DNA from: Arthrobacter sp. OAP107
GTDB taxonomy: Bacteria; Actinomycetota; Actinomycetes; Actinomycetales; Micrococcaceae
Direction of reading: 5' to 3'
Length of the DNA: 64,000 nucleotides
Assembly (NCBI RefSeq): GCF_040546765.1
Contig: NZ_JBEPOK010000001.1
Coordinates: forward strand, 1,240,001 to 1,304,000
A program made the translations under genes and the position numbers. Under the pieces are notes generated by a model. It made no database searches. It was not told where the DNA came from and saw nothing but the letters and a program-made list of their open reading frames with translations. Positions 1 through 13,705 of this stretch are shown here, one piece after another; within the stretch, counting starts at the first letter, position 1, and every line of letters starts with the position of its first letter.

Positions 1-1814
<1,814 letters not shown>

Positions 1815-1818
1815 CCCG

Positions 1819-2166
1819 ATGATTGTTGGCATTGGCGTAGACGTAGTGGACATCGAGCGCTTCGGACGGCAGTTGGAGCGCACCCCCGGACTGCGGGACC
1901 GGCTTTTTGTGCCGGCTGAACGGGAACTGAACACCCGCTCGCTGGCGGCGCGTTTTGCCGCCAAGGAAGCCGTGGCCAAGGTCCTGGGCGCGCCCGCCGG
2001 CATGAACTGGCAGGACTGCTGGATCGGACTGGACCAGAACGGCCCCACCATCCAGGTCAAAGGAACGGTGCTTGCTGTGGCCGACGCCAAGGGCGTCAAA
2101 CGGTGGCACCTCTCGATGAGCCACGACGGCGGCATTGCCACGGCCACCGTCCTGGCCGAGGGCTGA
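1819..2166 (+). CDS. acpS: Holo-[acyl-carrier-protein] synthase
   Basis: Transfers 4'-phosphopantetheine from CoA to the serine of acyl carrier protein, activating fatty acid synthesis. The 115 residues match the short AcpS type. [10 protein letters not shown] at the N-terminus supplies the metal-binding Asp, and [12 protein letters not shown] near residue 55 supplies the catalytic Glu-Lys region. The ATG lies 4 nt after the glmS stop. The nnr gene follows within 20 bp, so this is the middle gene of a three-gene housekeeping operon. Confidence 0.95.
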   Translation: MIVGIGVDVVDIERFGRQLERTPGLRDRLFVPAERELNTRSLAARFAAKEAVAKVLGAPAGMNWQDCWIGLDQNGPTIQVKGTVLAVADAKGVKRWHLSMSHDGGIATATVLAEG

Positions 2167-2185
2167 CCCCGGCCGGACTGACTCC

Positions 2186-3715
2186 ATGATCAGCGCCTAT
2201 ACCGGAACCCAGATCAGGGAAGCTGAAAAGCCCCTGCTGGATTCAGGTATGGGCGCTGTTCTCATGCAGCGGGCAGCACGCGGTATGGCCGGCGCCGTCA
2301 TCGCGGAGCTGCGCCGCCGCGGACGCCGCCTGTACGGCGCCGGCGTCGCCGTCCTGGTAGGCAAGGGCAACAACGGCGGCGACGGCCTCTTCGCCGCCGC
2401 GCACCTCACCGGCCGGGGAATGCGTACGACGGCGGTGCTCGCCTCTGACACTGCCCACCCGGACGGTCTGGCCGCGTTTCGGCGCGCCGGCGGCAGGGTA
2501 CTGACGCTGACCGACGCGACCGCCGGAGAGCTGACAGCGCTGGCCGGCAGGGCCGACGTCGTAATTGACGCTTTGCTCGGAACCGGCGCCCAAGGCGGGC
2601 TCAGGGGAGCCACGGCGGAACTCGTGGCCCAGCTTGCCGGCAGTACGCACGGCCTCGTGGTGGCGTGCGACGTGCCCAGCGGCGTGGACGCCGACACCGG
2701 CGAGGCCGGCGGCCCCGTGCTGCCCGCGGACATCACCGTCACCTTCGGCGGGGCCAAGGCCGGCCTGCTGGCGGATCCCGGGGCGGATTTCGCCGGGCGG
2801 GTGGTGGTGGTTCCGATCGGCATCGAGGACTCGCTCCCGTGGCCCGCCCTGCGCCGACTGGAGACCGCCGACCTGGCCACCCTGCTCCCGCGGCCTGCAC
2901 GGCGAGCCCACAAGTATTCGCGGGGCGTCCTCGGGGTGGTGGCCGGATCACCGGCCTACCCGGGCGCCGCCGTGCTCGCCTGCCGCGGGGCGCTGGCCGC
3001 CGGCGTCGGGATGGTCCGCTACGTCGGGCCGCCCGAGGTGGCCGACCTCATCCGCCACAGCTGCCCCGAGGTGGTCTGCAGCACCGGCACCGTGGCAGAG
3101 ACCCACGTCCAGGCCTGGCTCGTCGGCTCGGGGATGGACGGCAAGGACGAGGAAGAGATGCAGCGCGTCCGGGACGCCGTCGACTCCGGACTGCCCACCG
3201 TGGCCGACGCCGGCGCCCTGCCCGTGCTGCCGGACGTGCTGGCCCCGCAGGTAGTGCTCACGCCGCACGCCGGGGAGCTGGCCGCCCTGCTGCAACGCCT
3301 CGGCGCCGACCTGGACCGCGAGGCCGTCGAAGCCTCCACCCTCGCTGCCGTGCGCCGCGCCGCCGGGCTGACCGAGGCCACGGTGCTGCTGAAGGGCGCC
3401 AGCACTCTGGTGGCCTCGCCCTACCAGGATTTCTACAGCCAGTCCGAGGGAACGCCCTGGCTGGCCACCGCCGGAAGCGGTGATGTGCTGTCCGGAATCA
3501 TCGGTGCGCTGCTCGCCCAGGTGGGGTCCGACGTCGGACGTTTCCGGGCGGCGAGCATCGATCCGGACGAACGCTGGGCGGCCATTGCCGCGATGGGGGC
3601 GAGCCTGCACGGCCTCGCCGGAGCGGCGGCTGCGGCGGGCGGCCCGCTGACAGCGGGGCGGATATCCGACGCCCTACCCGAAATATGGGGTAAAGTCAGC
3701 ACGCTTAGTAATTAG
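2186..3715 (+). CDS. nnr: Bifunctional NAD(P)H-hydrate epimerase and dehydratase
   Basis: Repairs hydrated NAD(P)H. The N-terminal epimerase (YjeF_N, about residues 1-215) carries VGKGNNGGDG and the metal-binding VACDVPSGVDADTG. The C-terminal ADP- or ATP-dependent dehydratase (about residues 225-505) carries LTPHAGELAALL and ATAGSGDVLSG. The total of 509 residues fits the fused bacterial enzyme. The frame is open upstream to 2135, overlapping acpS, but the homologous N-terminus begins at the ATG at 2186 (MISAYTGTQIREAE), so that start is chosen. This probably closes the glmS operon. Confidence 0.93.
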   Translation: MISAYTGTQIREAEKPLLDSGMGAVLMQRAARGMAGAVIAELRRRGRRLYGAGVAVLVGKGNNGGDGLFAAAHLTGRGMRTTAVLASDTAHPDGLAAFRRAGGRVLTLTDATAGELTALAGRADVVIDALLGTGAQGGLRGATAELVAQLAGSTHGLVVACDVPSGVDADTGEAGGPVLPADITVTFGGAKAGLLADPGADFAGRVVVVPIGIEDSLPWPALRRLETADLATLLPRPARRAHKYSRGVLGVVAGSPAYPGAAVLACRGALAAGVGMVRYVGPPEVADLIRHSCPEVVCSTGTVAETHVQAWLVGSGMDGKDEEEMQRVRDAVDSGLPTVADAGALPVLPDVLAPQVVLTPHAGELAALLQRLGADLDREAVEASTLAAVRRAAGLTEATVLLKGASTLVASPYQDFYSQSEGTPWLATAGSGDVLSGIIGALLAQVGSDVGRFRAASIDPDERWAAIAAMGASLHGLAGAAAAAGGPLTAGRISDALPEIWGKVSTLSN

Positions 3716-3763
3716 CCGTGGGTCGCGTAATAGTCACACCCACCCGCTACGGTAAGACCAAGT

Positions 3764-3775
3764 TACCTGCAGGTA
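3764..3775. promoter_or_regulatory. 12-bp palindrome upstream of glgX
   Basis: TACCTGCAGGTA is a perfect palindrome 50 bp before the glgX ATG. A half-like AACCTGCAG follows about 20 bp later. It could be an operator for the trehalose operon. No regulator is encoded nearby, so the role is a guess. Confidence 0.3.
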
Positions 3776-3825
3776 GTGCGCGAGAACCTGCAGAACGCAG
3801 TGTTGGACGAGGTATAGGAGCACGA

Positions 3826-6297
3826 ATGGAAATCTGGCCCGGATCGGCTTACCCGCTGGGAGCCACATTTGACGGCACGGGAACCAATTTCGCATTGTTC
3901 AGCGAGCACGCAGACAAGGTGGAACTCTGTCTCTTCGACGACGAGGGGACCGAAACCCGCGTGACGCTCCGCGAAGTCGACGGCTACGTGTGGCACTGCT
4001 ACCTGCCGCAGATCCAGCCCGGGCAGAAGTACGGCTACCGCGTGCACGGACCCTACGACCCCGCCAAGGGCCAGCGCTTCAACGCCAACAAGCTGCTCCT
4101 TGACCCCTACGCCAAGGCAGTCTCCGGCCAGATCGACTGGGATCCGGCCCTTTTCTCCTACAACATGGGCGACCCCTCATCCAAGAACGACGCCGACTCC
4201 GCGCCGCACATGATGATGGGCGTGGTCATCAACCCGTTCTTCGACTGGGACAACGACCAGAACCTGCGCATCCCGTACCACAAGTCGGTCATCTACGAGG
4301 CGCACGTCAGGGGGCTCACCGAGCTGCACCCGGAAATCCCCGAGGAACAGCGCGGCACGTACGCCGGCGTGGCACACCCGGCCGTGATCTCGCACCTGCA
4401 GAAGCTGGGTGTCACCGCGATCGAGCTGATGCCGGTGCACCAGTTCGTCAACGACGGCACCCTGCAGGAGAAGGGCCTGAGCAATTACTGGGGCTATAAC
4501 ACCATCGGCTTCTTCGCTCCGCAGAACACCTACAGCTCCACCGGCGACACGGGCCAGCAGGTGCAGGACTTCAAGGCGATGGTCCGCTCGCTGCACCGCG
4601 CCGGCATCGAGGTCATCCTCGACGTCGTCTACAACCACACGGCCGAAGGCAACCACCTCGGGCCCACCCTGAGCTTCAAAGGCATCGACAACGAGGCCTA
4701 CTACCGCCTGGTGGAGGACGACAAGCAGTACTACATGGACTACACGGGTACCGGCAACACCCTGAACGTCCGCCAGCCGCACTCCCTGCAGCTGCTCATG
4801 GACTCGCTGCGCTACTGGGTCACCGAGATGCATGTGGACGGGTTCCGCTTTGACCTCGCCGCCGCGCTGGCCCGGGAGTTTTACGACGTCGACAGGCTCT
4901 CCACGTTCTTCGAACTCATCCAGCAGGATCCCGTGGTGTCCCAGGTCAAGCTCATCGCCGAGCCGTGGGACGTCGGGCCCGGCGGCTACCAGGTGGGCAA
5001 CTTCCCGCCGCAGTGGACCGAGTGGAACGGAAAGTACCGCGACACCGTGCGCGACTTCTGGCGCGGCGAACCTGCCACGCTCGGCGAGTTCGCCTCGCGC
5101 ATCACCGGCTCGGCCGACCTCTACGAGCACTCCGGCCGCCGCCCGGTGGCCTCGATCAACTTCGTCACCGCACACGACGGCTTCACGCTGCGCGACCTGG
5201 TGTCCTACAACGAGAAGCACAACGACGCCAACGGCGAGGACAACAAGGACGGTGAATCCCACAACCGCTCCTGGAACTGCGGCGTCGAGGGGCCCTCGGA
5301 CGATCCCAAGGTCCTGGCGCTCCGGGCCCGGCAGCAGCGCAACTTCATCGCCACCATGCTGCTCTCCCAGGGCGTGCCGATGATCCTGCACGGCGACGAA
5401 CTCGGCCGCACCCAGCAGGGCAACAACAACGGCTACTGCCAGGACTCCGAACTGACCTGGGTGAACTGGGACAGCGTGGACCAGCCGCTCATCGAATTCA
5501 CCGCGGCCGTCAACTCGCTGCGCGCCAAGCACCCCACATTCCGGCGCAGCCGCTTCTTCGACGGCCGGCCGGTACGGCGGGGCGAGGGCGAGCGGCTGCC
5601 GGACATCGTATGGCTCGACCCCGACGGCAACCTCATGCAGCCGGAGGACTGGGACAGCGGCTTCGGCCGTTCGGTGGGCATGTTCCTCAACGGCGACGGC
5701 ATCCAGGGCCACGATGACCGTGGCCGCCGGATCACCGACGTGAACTTCCTGCTGTACTTCAACGCGCACGACGGCGACGTTGAGTTCACGCTGCCGCCGG
5801 ACGAATACGCGCCGGCGTGGGACGTCATCATCGACACCGCCGGTGAAGGGGCCGACTCCAAACCCGCGGACGCCGGAACCATCCTGTCCGTTGCGGCCAA
5901 GTCGCTGGTTGTTCTTCGCGCCCACAGCGCACCGGAGGAGGAGCCCGACCATTCCGTGGCTGCGTCGCTGGCTGCACTGACGCAGACCGCCACCGCCGAG
6001 ACCGCGGCGCTCACCGCCCCTGCCATTCCCGAGCCGGCCAAGACGAAGAAGCCGGCAGATCCGCCCGCCGAACCGGCCACTGACCCGGCCGATCCGCCGG
6101 CTGCGGAGCCGGCGCCGGAACAGGCCACTGACCCGGCCGATCCGCCGGCTGCGGAGCCTTCGAAGTCCGCAGCGGAACCTGGTGCGGAGCCTGCGAAGGA
6201 CCCGGAGGAGCAGCCCGCGGAAAAGCCGGGGCGCAAGCCTGCCGGAAGGCGCGGCGGCCACTTGAGGGCGGTCAAGCCCGCCGGGGAGGACGCATGA
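3826..6297 (+). CDS. glgX: Glycogen debranching enzyme (GlgX/TreX) with Pro/Ala/Glu-rich tail
   Basis: Hydrolyses alpha-1,6 branches of glycogen and feeds linear maltodextrin to TreY. It has an N-terminal CBM48 (about residues 1-130) and a GH13 barrel with [20 protein letters not shown] (nucleophile Asp), IAEPWD (acid Glu) and FVTAHDGF. The ATG at 3826 follows GGAG and matches the family N-terminus [14 protein letters not shown]. The upstream open extension is ignored. After about residue 700 there is an unusual low-complexity tail of Pro, Ala, Glu and Asp, with a duplicated 16-residue block and a basic end. The core enzyme is about 700 residues, so the tail is an add-on. The stop overlaps the treY start (ATGA). 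Confidence 0.95.
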   Translation: MEIWPGSAYPLGATFDGTGTNFALFSEHADKVELCLFDDEGTETRVTLREVDGYVWHCYLPQIQPGQKYGYRVHGPYDPAKGQRFNANKLLLDPYAKAVSGQIDWDPALFSYNMGDPSSKNDADSAPHMMMGVVINPFFDWDNDQNLRIPYHKSVIYEAHVRGLTELHPEIPEEQRGTYAGVAHPAVISHLQKLGVTAIELMPVHQFVNDGTLQEKGLSNYWGYNTIGFFAPQNTYSSTGDTGQQVQDFKAMVRSLHRAGIEVILDVVYNHTAEGNHLGPTLSFKGIDNEAYYRLVEDDKQYYMDYTGTGNTLNVRQPHSLQLLMDSLRYWVTEMHVDGFRFDLAAALAREFYDVDRLSTFFELIQQDPVVSQVKLIAEPWDVGPGGYQVGNFPPQWTEWNGKYRDTVRDFWRGEPATLGEFASRITGSADLYEHSGRRPVASINFVTAHDGFTLRDLVSYNEKHNDANGEDNKDGESHNRSWNCGVEGPSDDPKVLALRARQQRNFIATMLLSQGVPMILHGDELGRTQQGNNNGYCQDSELTWVNWDSVDQPLIEFTAAVNSLRAKHPTFRRSRFFDGRPVRRGEGERLPDIVWLDPDGNLMQPEDWDSGFGRSVGMFLNGDGIQGHDDRGRRITDVNFLLYFNAHDGDVEFTLPPDEYAPAWDVIIDTAGEGADSKPADAGTILSVAAKSLVVLRAHSAPEEEPDHSVAASLAALTQTATAETAALTAPAIPEPAKTKKPADPPAEPATDPADPPAAEPAPEQATDPADPPAAEPSKSAAEPGAEPAKDPEEQPAEKPGRKPAGRRGGHLRAVKPAGEDA
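6075..6158 (+). repeat. In-frame direct repeat, 48-bp period, in the glgX tail
   Basis: A 36-bp identical segment beginning GGCCACTGACCC occurs at 6075-6110 and 6123-6158. The 48-bp spacing equals 16 codons and duplicates [12 protein letters not shown] in the tail. It looks like a recent in-frame tandem duplication. Confidence 0.9.
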
Positions 6298-8636
6298 GAA
6301 CGCCAGTCTCCACGTACAGGCTGCAGATCAGGAAGGGATTCACGCTCTTTGACGCGGCCGACACCGTCCCGTACCTGCACTCGCTCGGCGTTGACTGGGT
6401 TTACCTTTCTCCGGTCCTGACTGCCGAGCAGGGCTCCGACCACGGGTACGACGTCACCAATCCCTCCGCCGTCGACCCCGAGCGCGGCGGCCCGGAGGGC
6501 CTCGCGGCGGTTTCCAAGGCGGCCCGCGCCGCGGGCATGGGCGTGCTGATCGATATCGTGCCCAACCACGTCGGCGTCGCCACGCCGGTGCAGAACCCCT
6601 GGTGGTGGTCGCTGCTCAAGGAGGGGCGCAAGTCCCGCTACGCGGAGGCGTTCGACGTCGATTGGGACCTTGCCGGGGGGCGAATCCGGCTGCCGGTCCT
6701 CGGCAGCGACGGTGACCTCGACCAGCTCGAAATCAAGGACGGGGAGCTGCGGTACTACGACCACCGCTTCCCGCTCGCCGAGGGCACCTACACCGAGGGT
6801 GATGCCCCGCGGGACGTCCACGCCCGGCAGCACTACGAGCTCATCGGCTGGCGGCGTGCGGACAACGAGCTGAACTACCGCCGCTTCTTCGCGGTGAACA
6901 CGCTCGCCGGCGTCCGTGTGGAAATCCCCGCCGTCTTCGACGAGGCACACCAGGAGGTGGTGCGCTGGTTCCGCGAGGACCTTGCGGACGGTCTGCGGAT
7001 CGACCACCCGGACGGCCTCGCCGACCCCGAGGGGTACCTGAGGCGGCTCCGGGACGTCACCGGCGGCGCCTACCTGCTGATCGAAAAGATCCTGGAGCCG
7101 GGGGAGCAGCTGCCGCCGAGCTTCGAGTGTGAAGGCACCACGGGCTACGACGCCCTCGCCGACGTAGACCGGGTTCTCGTGGACCCGCGCGGCCAGGAAC
7201 CGCTCGACCGGCTGGACGCGTCCCTGCGTGGCGGCGAGCCCGCCGACTACCAGGACATGATCCGCGGAACCAAGCGCCGGATCACTGACGGCATCCTGCA
7301 CTCGGAGATCCTGCGGCTGGCAAGGCTGGTTCCGGGCGACGCCGGCGTTTCGATAGACGCCGGAGCCGACGCCCTCGCCGAAATCATCGCCGCCTTCCCG
7401 ATTTACCGCACCTACCTGCCGGAGGGCGCCGAGGTCCTGAAGGAGGCGTGCGAGCTTGCCGCGCGCAGGCGGCCGGAACTCGACCAAGCCATCCAGGCCC
7501 TGCAGCCGCTGCTGCTGGACACGGACCTGGAGCTTGCCCGGCGCTTCCAGCAGACCTCGGGAATGGTCATGGCCAAGGGCGTGGAGGACACAGCGTTCTT
7601 CCGCTACAACCGCCTGGGCACCCTCACGGAAGTGGGCGCCGACCCCACCGAATTCGCCGTGGAGCCGGACGAGTTCCACGCCCGGCTGGCACGCCGGCAG
7701 TCCGAGCTTCCGCTGTCCATGACGACGCTCAGCACGCACGACACCAAACGCAGTGAGGACACCCGGGCAAGGATTACGGTCATTTCCGAGGTTGCGGGCG
7801 AATGGGAGAAGGCCCTGGACCGGCTGCGCGAACTGGCCCCGCTGCCGGACGGCCCGCTGTCCGCGCTGCTGTGGCAGGCCATTGCCGGCGCCTGGCCCGC
7901 AAGCCGGGAACGCCTGCAGTACTACGCGCTGAAGGCCGCGCGCGAAGCCGGGAACTCGACCAACTGGACCGATCCGGCCCCCGCGTTCGAGGAGAAGCTG
8001 AAAGCCGCCGTCGACGCCGTGTTCGACAATCCCGCCGTGCAGGCCGAGGTGGAAGCCCTCATCGGGCTCCTGGAGCCGTACGGCGCCTCGAACTCCCTCG
8101 CCGCCAAGCTCGTGCAGCTGAGCATGCCCGGCGTTCCGGACGTGTACCAGGGCACGGAGTTCTGGGACCGGTCGCTGACGGACCCGGACAACCGGCGGCC
8201 GTTCAGCTTCGATAACCGCCGCGCCGCGCTGGAGCAGCTGGATGCCGGCGAGCTTCCCCCGTCATTTACCGATGAGCGGACGAAGCTGCTGGTGACGTCG
8301 CGCGCGCTGCGGCTGCGCCGGGACCGGCCGGAGCTGTTCACCGGGTACCGTCCGGTCCGGGCCAGCGGGCCCGCCGCCGGGCACCTGCTCGCGTTCGACC
8401 GGGGCACCCCGGCGGCGCCGGGTGCATTGACCCTGGCCACCCGGCTTCCCTACGGGCTGGAACAGTCGGGCGGGTGGCGGGACACCGCCGTCGAACTTAA
8501 GACCGCCATGAAAGACGAATTGACTGGTGCCGGCTTTGGACCGGGGACAGTGAAGATCGCCGACATCTTCCGGTCGTTCCCCGTTGCGCTGCTGGTGCCG
8601 CCGACAGCAGTGACGCAGACAGGAGGAGAATCATGA
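6294..8636 (+). CDS. treY: Malto-oligosyltrehalose synthase
   Basis: Isomerises the reducing-end alpha-1,4 bond of maltodextrin to alpha,alpha-1,1 (GH13, EC 5.4.99.15 type). The 780 residues include the N-terminal [12 protein letters not shown], then [42 protein letters not shown] (nucleophile region) and [13 protein letters not shown] (acid Glu), all typical of TreY. The start ATG overlaps the glgX stop by 4 nt and the stop overlaps treZ by 4 nt, so the three proteins are translationally coupled. Confidence 0.96.
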   Translation: MRTPVSTYRLQIRKGFTLFDAADTVPYLHSLGVDWVYLSPVLTAEQGSDHGYDVTNPSAVDPERGGPEGLAAVSKAARAAGMGVLIDIVPNHVGVATPVQNPWWWSLLKEGRKSRYAEAFDVDWDLAGGRIRLPVLGSDGDLDQLEIKDGELRYYDHRFPLAEGTYTEGDAPRDVHARQHYELIGWRRADNELNYRRFFAVNTLAGVRVEIPAVFDEAHQEVVRWFREDLADGLRIDHPDGLADPEGYLRRLRDVTGGAYLLIEKILEPGEQLPPSFECEGTTGYDALADVDRVLVDPRGQEPLDRLDASLRGGEPADYQDMIRGTKRRITDGILHSEILRLARLVPGDAGVSIDAGADALAEIIAAFPIYRTYLPEGAEVLKEACELAARRRPELDQAIQALQPLLLDTDLELARRFQQTSGMVMAKGVEDTAFFRYNRLGTLTEVGADPTEFAVEPDEFHARLARRQSELPLSMTTLSTHDTKRSEDTRARITVISEVAGEWEKALDRLRELAPLPDGPLSALLWQAIAGAWPASRERLQYYALKAAREAGNSTNWTDPAPAFEEKLKAAVDAVFDNPAVQAEVEALIGLLEPYGASNSLAAKLVQLSMPGVPDVYQGTEFWDRSLTDPDNRRPFSFDNRRAALEQLDAGELPPSFTDERTKLLVTSRALRLRRDRPELFTGYRPVRASGPAAGHLLAFDRGTPAAPGALTLATRLPYGLEQSGGWRDTAVELKTAMKDELTGAGFGPGTVKIADIFRSFPVALLVPPTAVTQTGGES

Positions 8637-10429
8637 CGCACACCTACCCCCGCGAAGCCGCGAAACCCGTGCACGGCCCCGCGCGCTTCGACATCTGGGC
8701 GCCCAACGCTGAATCCGTGACGCTGCTTGCAGGCGGGGAGCGCTACGCCATGCAGCACCGGGCCGGCACCGGGCCGGAGGACGCCGGCTGGTGGACCGCC
8801 GCGGGCGCACCCGCCGACGGCGACGTCGACTACGGGTACCTTCTGGACGGCGACGAAACACCCCTTCCGGATCCGCGGACCCGCCGCCAGCCCGACGGCG
8901 TCCACGCCCTGTCCCGCACGTTCGACCCGTCCGCCTACAGCTGGCAGGACGCCGCCTGGCAGGGCAGGGAACTGCAGGGCGCCGTCATCTACGAGCTCCA
9001 CCTCGGGACGTTCACGCCCGAAGGAACGCTGGACGCGGCCACCGGGAAACTGGACTACCTGGCCGGCCTGGGCGTCGACTTCATCGAACTGCTGCCCGTG
9101 AACGCATTCAACGGCACGCACAACTGGGGTTACGACGGCGTGCAGTGGTTCGCCGTCCACGAGGCCTACGGCGGCCCGGAGGCGTACCAGCGGTTCGTCG
9201 ACGCCGCCCACGCCGCTGGCCTTGGCGTGATCCAGGACGTGGTCTACAACCACCTCGGCCCCAGCGGGAACTACCTGCCGCGGTACGGGCCGTACCTCAA
9301 GCAGGGCGAGGGCAACACGTGGGGCGACTCGGTGAACCTTGACGGGCCCGGCTCCGACCATGTGCGCCGGTTCATCCTGGACAACCTGGCCATGTGGCTG
9401 CGTGACTACCGGGTGGACGGCCTGCGGCTCGACGCCGTCCACGCCCTGAAGGACGAGCGGGCGGTCCACATCCTGGAGGACTTCGGAGCGCTGGCCGATC
9501 AGATCTCCGCCGAGGTGGGACGCCCGCTGACCCTCATCGCCGAATCCGACCTCAACAACCCGCGGCTGCTTTACCCGCGGGACGTCAACGGGTATGGGCT
9601 GGAAGGGCAGTGGAGCGACGACTTCCACCACGCCGTCCACGTCAACGTCACCGGCGAAACCACCGGCTACTACGGCGATTTCGACTCGCTCGCGGCCCTC
9701 GCCAAGGTGCTCCGGGACGGCTTCTTCCACGACGGCAGCTACTCCAGCTTCCGGGAACGCCACCACGGACGGCCGATCAATTTCAGTGCGGTCCATCCGG
9801 CCGCCCTGGTGGTCTGCTCGCAGAACCACGACCAGATCGGCAACCGCGCCACGGGGGACCGGCTCTCCCAGACCCTGCCGTACGGAAGCCTGGCCCTCGC
9901 CGCGGTGCTGACCCTGACGGGACCCTTCACGCCCATGCTGTTCATGGGCGAGGAGTACGGCGCCAGCACGCCGTGGCAGTTCTTCACCTCGCACCCGGAG
10001 CCGGAGCTCGGCAAGGCAACCGCGGAAGGCCGGATCAAGGAGTTCGAGCGCATGGGGTGGGATCCCGCCGTCGTGCCCGATCCCCAGGATCCGGAGACGT
10101 TCCGCCGGTCCAAGCTGGACTGGGCGGAAGCCGCCGAAGGTGACCATGCCCGGCTGCTGGAGCTGTACCGTTCGCTGACCGCCCTGCGCCGCTCCACGCC
10201 GGACCTCACCAAGCTGGGCTTCGAGGACACGCAGGTGGCGTTCGACGAGGACGCCCGCTGGCTGCGGTACCGCCGCGGCGGCGTGCAGGTGCTGCTCAAC
10301 TTCTCGGAACAGCCGGTGAGCCTGGACGGTGCGGGCACGGCCCTGCTGCTGGCCACCGACGACGCCGTCCGGCTGGAAGGTGAGCGTGCGGAACTCGGTC
10401 CGCTGAGCGCCGCCGTCGTCAGCGACTGA
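8633..10429 (+). CDS. treZ: Malto-oligosyltrehalose trehalohydrolase
   Basis: Cleaves trehalose from the end made by TreY (GH13, EC 3.2.1.141 type). The 598 residues start with a CBM48-like domain ([14 protein letters not shown]). The barrel follows with [41 protein letters not shown] and [12 protein letters not shown]. The ATG follows a strong AGGAGGAGAATC site. It is the last gene of glgX-treY-treZ. A short GC-rich tandem repeat follows the stop. Confidence 0.96.
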   Translation: MTHTYPREAAKPVHGPARFDIWAPNAESVTLLAGGERYAMQHRAGTGPEDAGWWTAAGAPADGDVDYGYLLDGDETPLPDPRTRRQPDGVHALSRTFDPSAYSWQDAAWQGRELQGAVIYELHLGTFTPEGTLDAATGKLDYLAGLGVDFIELLPVNAFNGTHNWGYDGVQWFAVHEAYGGPEAYQRFVDAAHAAGLGVIQDVVYNHLGPSGNYLPRYGPYLKQGEGNTWGDSVNLDGPGSDHVRRFILDNLAMWLRDYRVDGLRLDAVHALKDERAVHILEDFGALADQISAEVGRPLTLIAESDLNNPRLLYPRDVNGYGLEGQWSDDFHHAVHVNVTGETTGYYGDFDSLAALAKVLRDGFFHDGSYSSFRERHHGRPINFSAVHPAALVVCSQNHDQIGNRATGDRLSQTLPYGSLALAAVLTLTGPFTPMLFMGEEYGASTPWQFFTSHPEPELGKATAEGRIKEFERMGWDPAVVPDPQDPETFRRSKLDWAEAAEGDHARLLELYRSLTALRRSTPDLTKLGFEDTQVAFDEDARWLRYRRGGVQVLLNFSEQPVSLDGAGTALLLATDDAVRLEGERAELGPLSAAVVSD

Positions 10430-10443
10430 CGTTTTCCCGGGAA

Positions 10444-10494
10444 GCGCGGCTTTCCCGGTGGCGCGGCTTTCCCGGTGGCGCGGCTTTCCCGGGG
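10444..10494. repeat. 17-bp tandem repeat, three copies
   Basis: The unit GCGCGGCTTTCCCGGTG occurs three times in direct succession just after treZ. The third copy ends GGGG. No ORF uses it. It may be a slippage product or part of a transcript end. Confidence 0.85.
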
Positions 10495-10572
10495 AGGGGC
10501 GGCGTCCACCGCCGGTGACCGGATGGTGGACGCCCGCCCCGCAGCTCTGGCGCGGCTGGCAGGATGGAACGC

Positions 10573-11613
<1,041 letters not shown>

Positions 11614-11644
11614 CCGCACCTCAAAAGTGACACGTAATCAAATG

Positions 11645-11677
11645 GCCGGGGCCGGCGGGAACAAAGCCGGCCCCGGC
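11645..11677 (+). terminator. Hairpin after the aldo/keto reductase gene
   Basis: GCCGGGGCCGGC and its exact reverse complement (12-bp stem) flank a 9-nt loop, 31 bp after the stop. No T-run follows, so it is probably an actinobacterial-type terminator. Confidence 0.65.
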
Positions 11678-11698
11678 AGCGTTTGGTTAGACTGATAA

Positions 11699-11767
11699 GT
11701 GCGCCGCGTGGCGCGGTGCCCGTCAGCCGCCGTCGTACAGCAAGGTACAGACGCGCAGGGCACATGA
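11699..11767 (+). CDS. Possible 22-residue leaderless upstream ORF before ino1
   Basis: TAGACT at 11688-11693 looks like a -10 box. GTG at 11699 follows 5 nt later and opens a 22-codon ORF ending TGA at 11765-11767, 22 bp before ino1. The peptide would read [20 protein letters not shown] plus two residues. Spacing is 1 nt short of the 6-7 seen elsewhere in this window, and no family is recognised. It could be chance. Confidence 0.25.
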   Translation: MRRVARCPSAAVVQQGTDAQGT

Positions 11768-11789
11768 AGTTTGTCCTCAAAGGAGTTCC

Positions 11790-12875
11790 GTGTCTTCAAA
11801 TCCGATTCGTGTAGCTATCGTCGGCGTGGGCAACTGTGCCGCTTCGCTGGTTCAGGGTGTCCATTACTACCGGGATGCCGACCCCCAGGCCACGATTCCG
11901 GGTCTGATGCACGTGGAGTTCGGCAAGTACCACGTCAACGACGTGAAGTTTGTGGCCGCTTTCGACGTGGACGGCAAGAAGGTCGGCGTCGACCTGGCCG
12001 ACGCGATCCTGGCCAGCGAGAACAACACGATCAAGCTTGCCGAGGTCCCGCCGACCGGCGTGACGGTCCAGCGCGGCCACACCCTGGACGGCCTGGGCCG
12101 GTACTACCTGGAGACCATCGAGCAGTCCACCGAGGAACCTGTGGACGTGGTCCAGGCCCTGAAGGACGCCCAGGCGGACGTTATGGTCTGCTACCTGCCG
12201 GTCGGTTCCCAGGAAGCCGCCGAGTTCTACGCCCAGTGCGCGATTGACGCCGGCGTGGCGTTCGTGAACGCGCTGCCCGTGTTCATCGCCGGCACCAAGG
12301 AATGGGCTGACAAGTTCACCGCCGCGGGCGTGCCGATCGTGGGTGACGACATCAAGAGCCAGATCGGCGCCACCATCACCCACCGCGTGATGGCGAAGCT
12401 GTTCGAAGACCGCGGCGTCACGCTGGACCGCACCTACCAGCTGAACGTCGGCGGCAACATGGACTTCAAGAACATGCTGGAGCGCGACCGCCTCGAGTCC
12501 AAGAAAATCTCCAAGACCCAGGCCGTCACCTCCAACGTCGAAGCCGAACTCGCAGCGAAGGACGTCCACATCGGCCCGTCCGACTACGTGCAGTGGCTCG
12601 ATGACCGCAAGTGGGCCTTCGTCCGCCTCGAGGGCCGCAACTTCGGCGATGCCCCGGTATCCCTGGAATACAAGCTCGAGGTCTGGGACTCACCCAACTC
12701 GGCCGGCGTGATCATCGACGCGATCCGCGCGGCGAAGATCGGCCTGGACCGCGGCATCGGCGGCCCGCTGACCTCCGCGTCGAGCTACTTCATGAAGTCC
12801 CCGCCGGAGCAGTTCAACGACGACCTCGCCCGCGAGAAGGTCGAGGCCTTCATCCGCGGTGACCTCGACCGCTAA
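11790..12875 (+). CDS. ino1: myo-Inositol-1-phosphate synthase (actinobacterial type)
   Basis: Converts glucose-6-phosphate to 1L-myo-inositol-1-phosphate with NAD+. The product feeds MshA (mycothiol) and phosphatidylinositol lipids. The 361 residues show the NAD-binding [16 protein letters not shown] at the N-terminus and [14 protein letters not shown] near residue 215, both typical of actinobacterial Ino1. The GTG at 11790 follows AAAGGAG, one of the clearest ribosome sites in the window, so this gene has a real 5' leader, possibly with a small ORF. The mshA gene lies about 4.4 kb away on the other strand. Confidence 0.95.
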   Translation: MSSNPIRVAIVGVGNCAASLVQGVHYYRDADPQATIPGLMHVEFGKYHVNDVKFVAAFDVDGKKVGVDLADAILASENNTIKLAEVPPTGVTVQRGHTLDGLGRYYLETIEQSTEEPVDVVQALKDAQADVMVCYLPVGSQEAAEFYAQCAIDAGVAFVNALPVFIAGTKEWADKFTAAGVPIVGDDIKSQIGATITHRVMAKLFEDRGVTLDRTYQLNVGGNMDFKNMLERDRLESKKISKTQAVTSNVEAELAAKDVHIGPSDYVQWLDDRKWAFVRLEGRNFGDAPVSLEYKLEVWDSPNSAGVIIDAIRAAKIGLDRGIGGPLTSASSYFMKSPPEQFNDDLAREKVEAFIRGDLDR

Positions 12876-12971
12876 ACGCTCTCGCACTTCCTGCAGGTTT
12901 TCACCGGACGCTTGCTCAGATCCTGTCGGTTCTGACCGGACGCTTCCTCACCTTTTGCGGGTTTTGACGCG
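12876..12971. repeat. 32-bp tandem repeat block A, three units
   Basis: Three contiguous 32-bp units begin at 12876, 12908 and 12940, each opening ACGCT and carrying a TCACTTCCTGCAGGTTTT-like core. A fourth partial unit at 12972 runs into a hairpin. The units start 1 bp after the ino1 stop. The same family recurs in blocks B and C. Confidence 0.85.
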
Positions 12972-13001
12972 ATGCTTCCTCACCTTCGGGTGCGGGAGCA
13001 T
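12972..13001. terminator. Bidirectional hairpin with TTCG loop between ino1 and merR
   Basis: ATGCTTCCTCACC pairs with GGTGCGGGAGCAT across a TTCG tetraloop, with 13 positions and one mismatch. It lies between the convergent ends of ino1 and the MerR gene and is built from the fourth copy of the 32-bp repeat. Confidence 0.7.
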
Positions 13002-13007
13002 CGCCAT

Positions 13008-13631
13008 TTAAGCGTGCTCTTCATAGCGTCGGATTGCATGGCTTGCCTGCGCGAGCGCCAGCAGCTTCAGGACCAGCTGCCCGTGCAGGTGCATGCCCAC
13101 GGCCGCCGTCATGATCAGCTCATTGACGTCGTCCGGCGCCGTGGTGGCCGAAATGTCCACTGCGGCTATGGCATCCACCGCCCGGCTGTAGGCGTCGAGC
13201 AGGTCACCGGGCACCCGCACACCGAGACTTTCCATCCGGGCCAAATGGGCATTGAGCGAATTTCTGGCGTCGCTCGGCACGTCCGGCCAGTTCCGGGAAC
13301 GCACGACGGCGTCACCCCCCGGTGTGTGCAAGTCGCCTTGCGCTGTACTCACCTCATCGAGGCCCAGCACCGTGCACTGGACCGCAGCCAAGAGTTCAAG
13401 GCGGGGAACGCCGCCGTCGGCCATCCTGAGCAGGGACCTGATCTGGGCGAGGTTCAACCCGACCACGCGCCTTAGCGCCTGGATGAGTTCCAGCCGGCTC
13501 ACGTGCTTTTCTGAATACTCCGCCCGGGTGGCGTGCACCGAACGGCCCGCAGGCAGCAGCCCTTCGCGAAGGTAGAACTTGATGCTGGCGGGAGAGACTC
13601 CCGTCCGCTCACTTAGTTCCTTCAGCTGCAT
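13008..13631 (-). CDS. MerR-family transcriptional regulator
   Basis: 207 residues with an N-terminal MerR winged helix (LKELSERTGVSPASIKFYLREGLLPAG, then SEKHVSRLELIQALRRVVGLNLAQIRSLL). The C-terminal part, about residues 80-207, is an effector domain that I cannot assign. The ATG has GGAG 6 nt upstream. It is divergent from a DUF2306 membrane protein across 98 bp holding two GATAG-type inverted repeats, so it probably controls that gene and itself. No metal-binding Cys pattern is visible, so a metal sensor is unlikely. Confidence 0.85.
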   Translation of the reverse strand: MQLKELSERTGVSPASIKFYLREGLLPAGRSVHATRAEYSEKHVSRLELIQALRRVVGLNLAQIRSLLRMADGGVPRLELLAAVQCTVLGLDEVSTAQGDLHTPGGDAVVRSRNWPDVPSDARNSLNAHLARMESLGVRVPGDLLDAYSRAVDAIAAVDISATTAPDDVNELIMTAAVGMHLHGQLVLKLLALAQASHAIRRYEEHA

Positions 13632-13665
13632 GTCCGCTCCATTCCCCGGCGCCAGGCCTCCCTTG

Positions 13666-13690
13666 GATAGCTGCCGCCGCGCCGGCTATC
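13666..13690. promoter_or_regulatory. Inverted repeat in the merR-DUF2306 spacer
   Basis: GATAGC and GCTATC, separated by 13 bp, form a dyad near the MerR start. Its half sites resemble the second dyad at 13706-13722. It is a candidate operator for autoregulation. Confidence 0.45.
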
Positions 13691-13705
13691 TTGATGTACA
13701 CCGCT

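Noticed and set aside
5433..7739. 768-codon minus-strand ORF across glgX and treY
   Set aside because: Both sense genes are clear GH13 enzymes; the antisense translation is low-complexity with no family resemblance.
12876..12971. 32-bp repeats as a CRISPR array
   Set aside because: The units abut with no unique spacers, they diverge from each other, and no cas genes are present.
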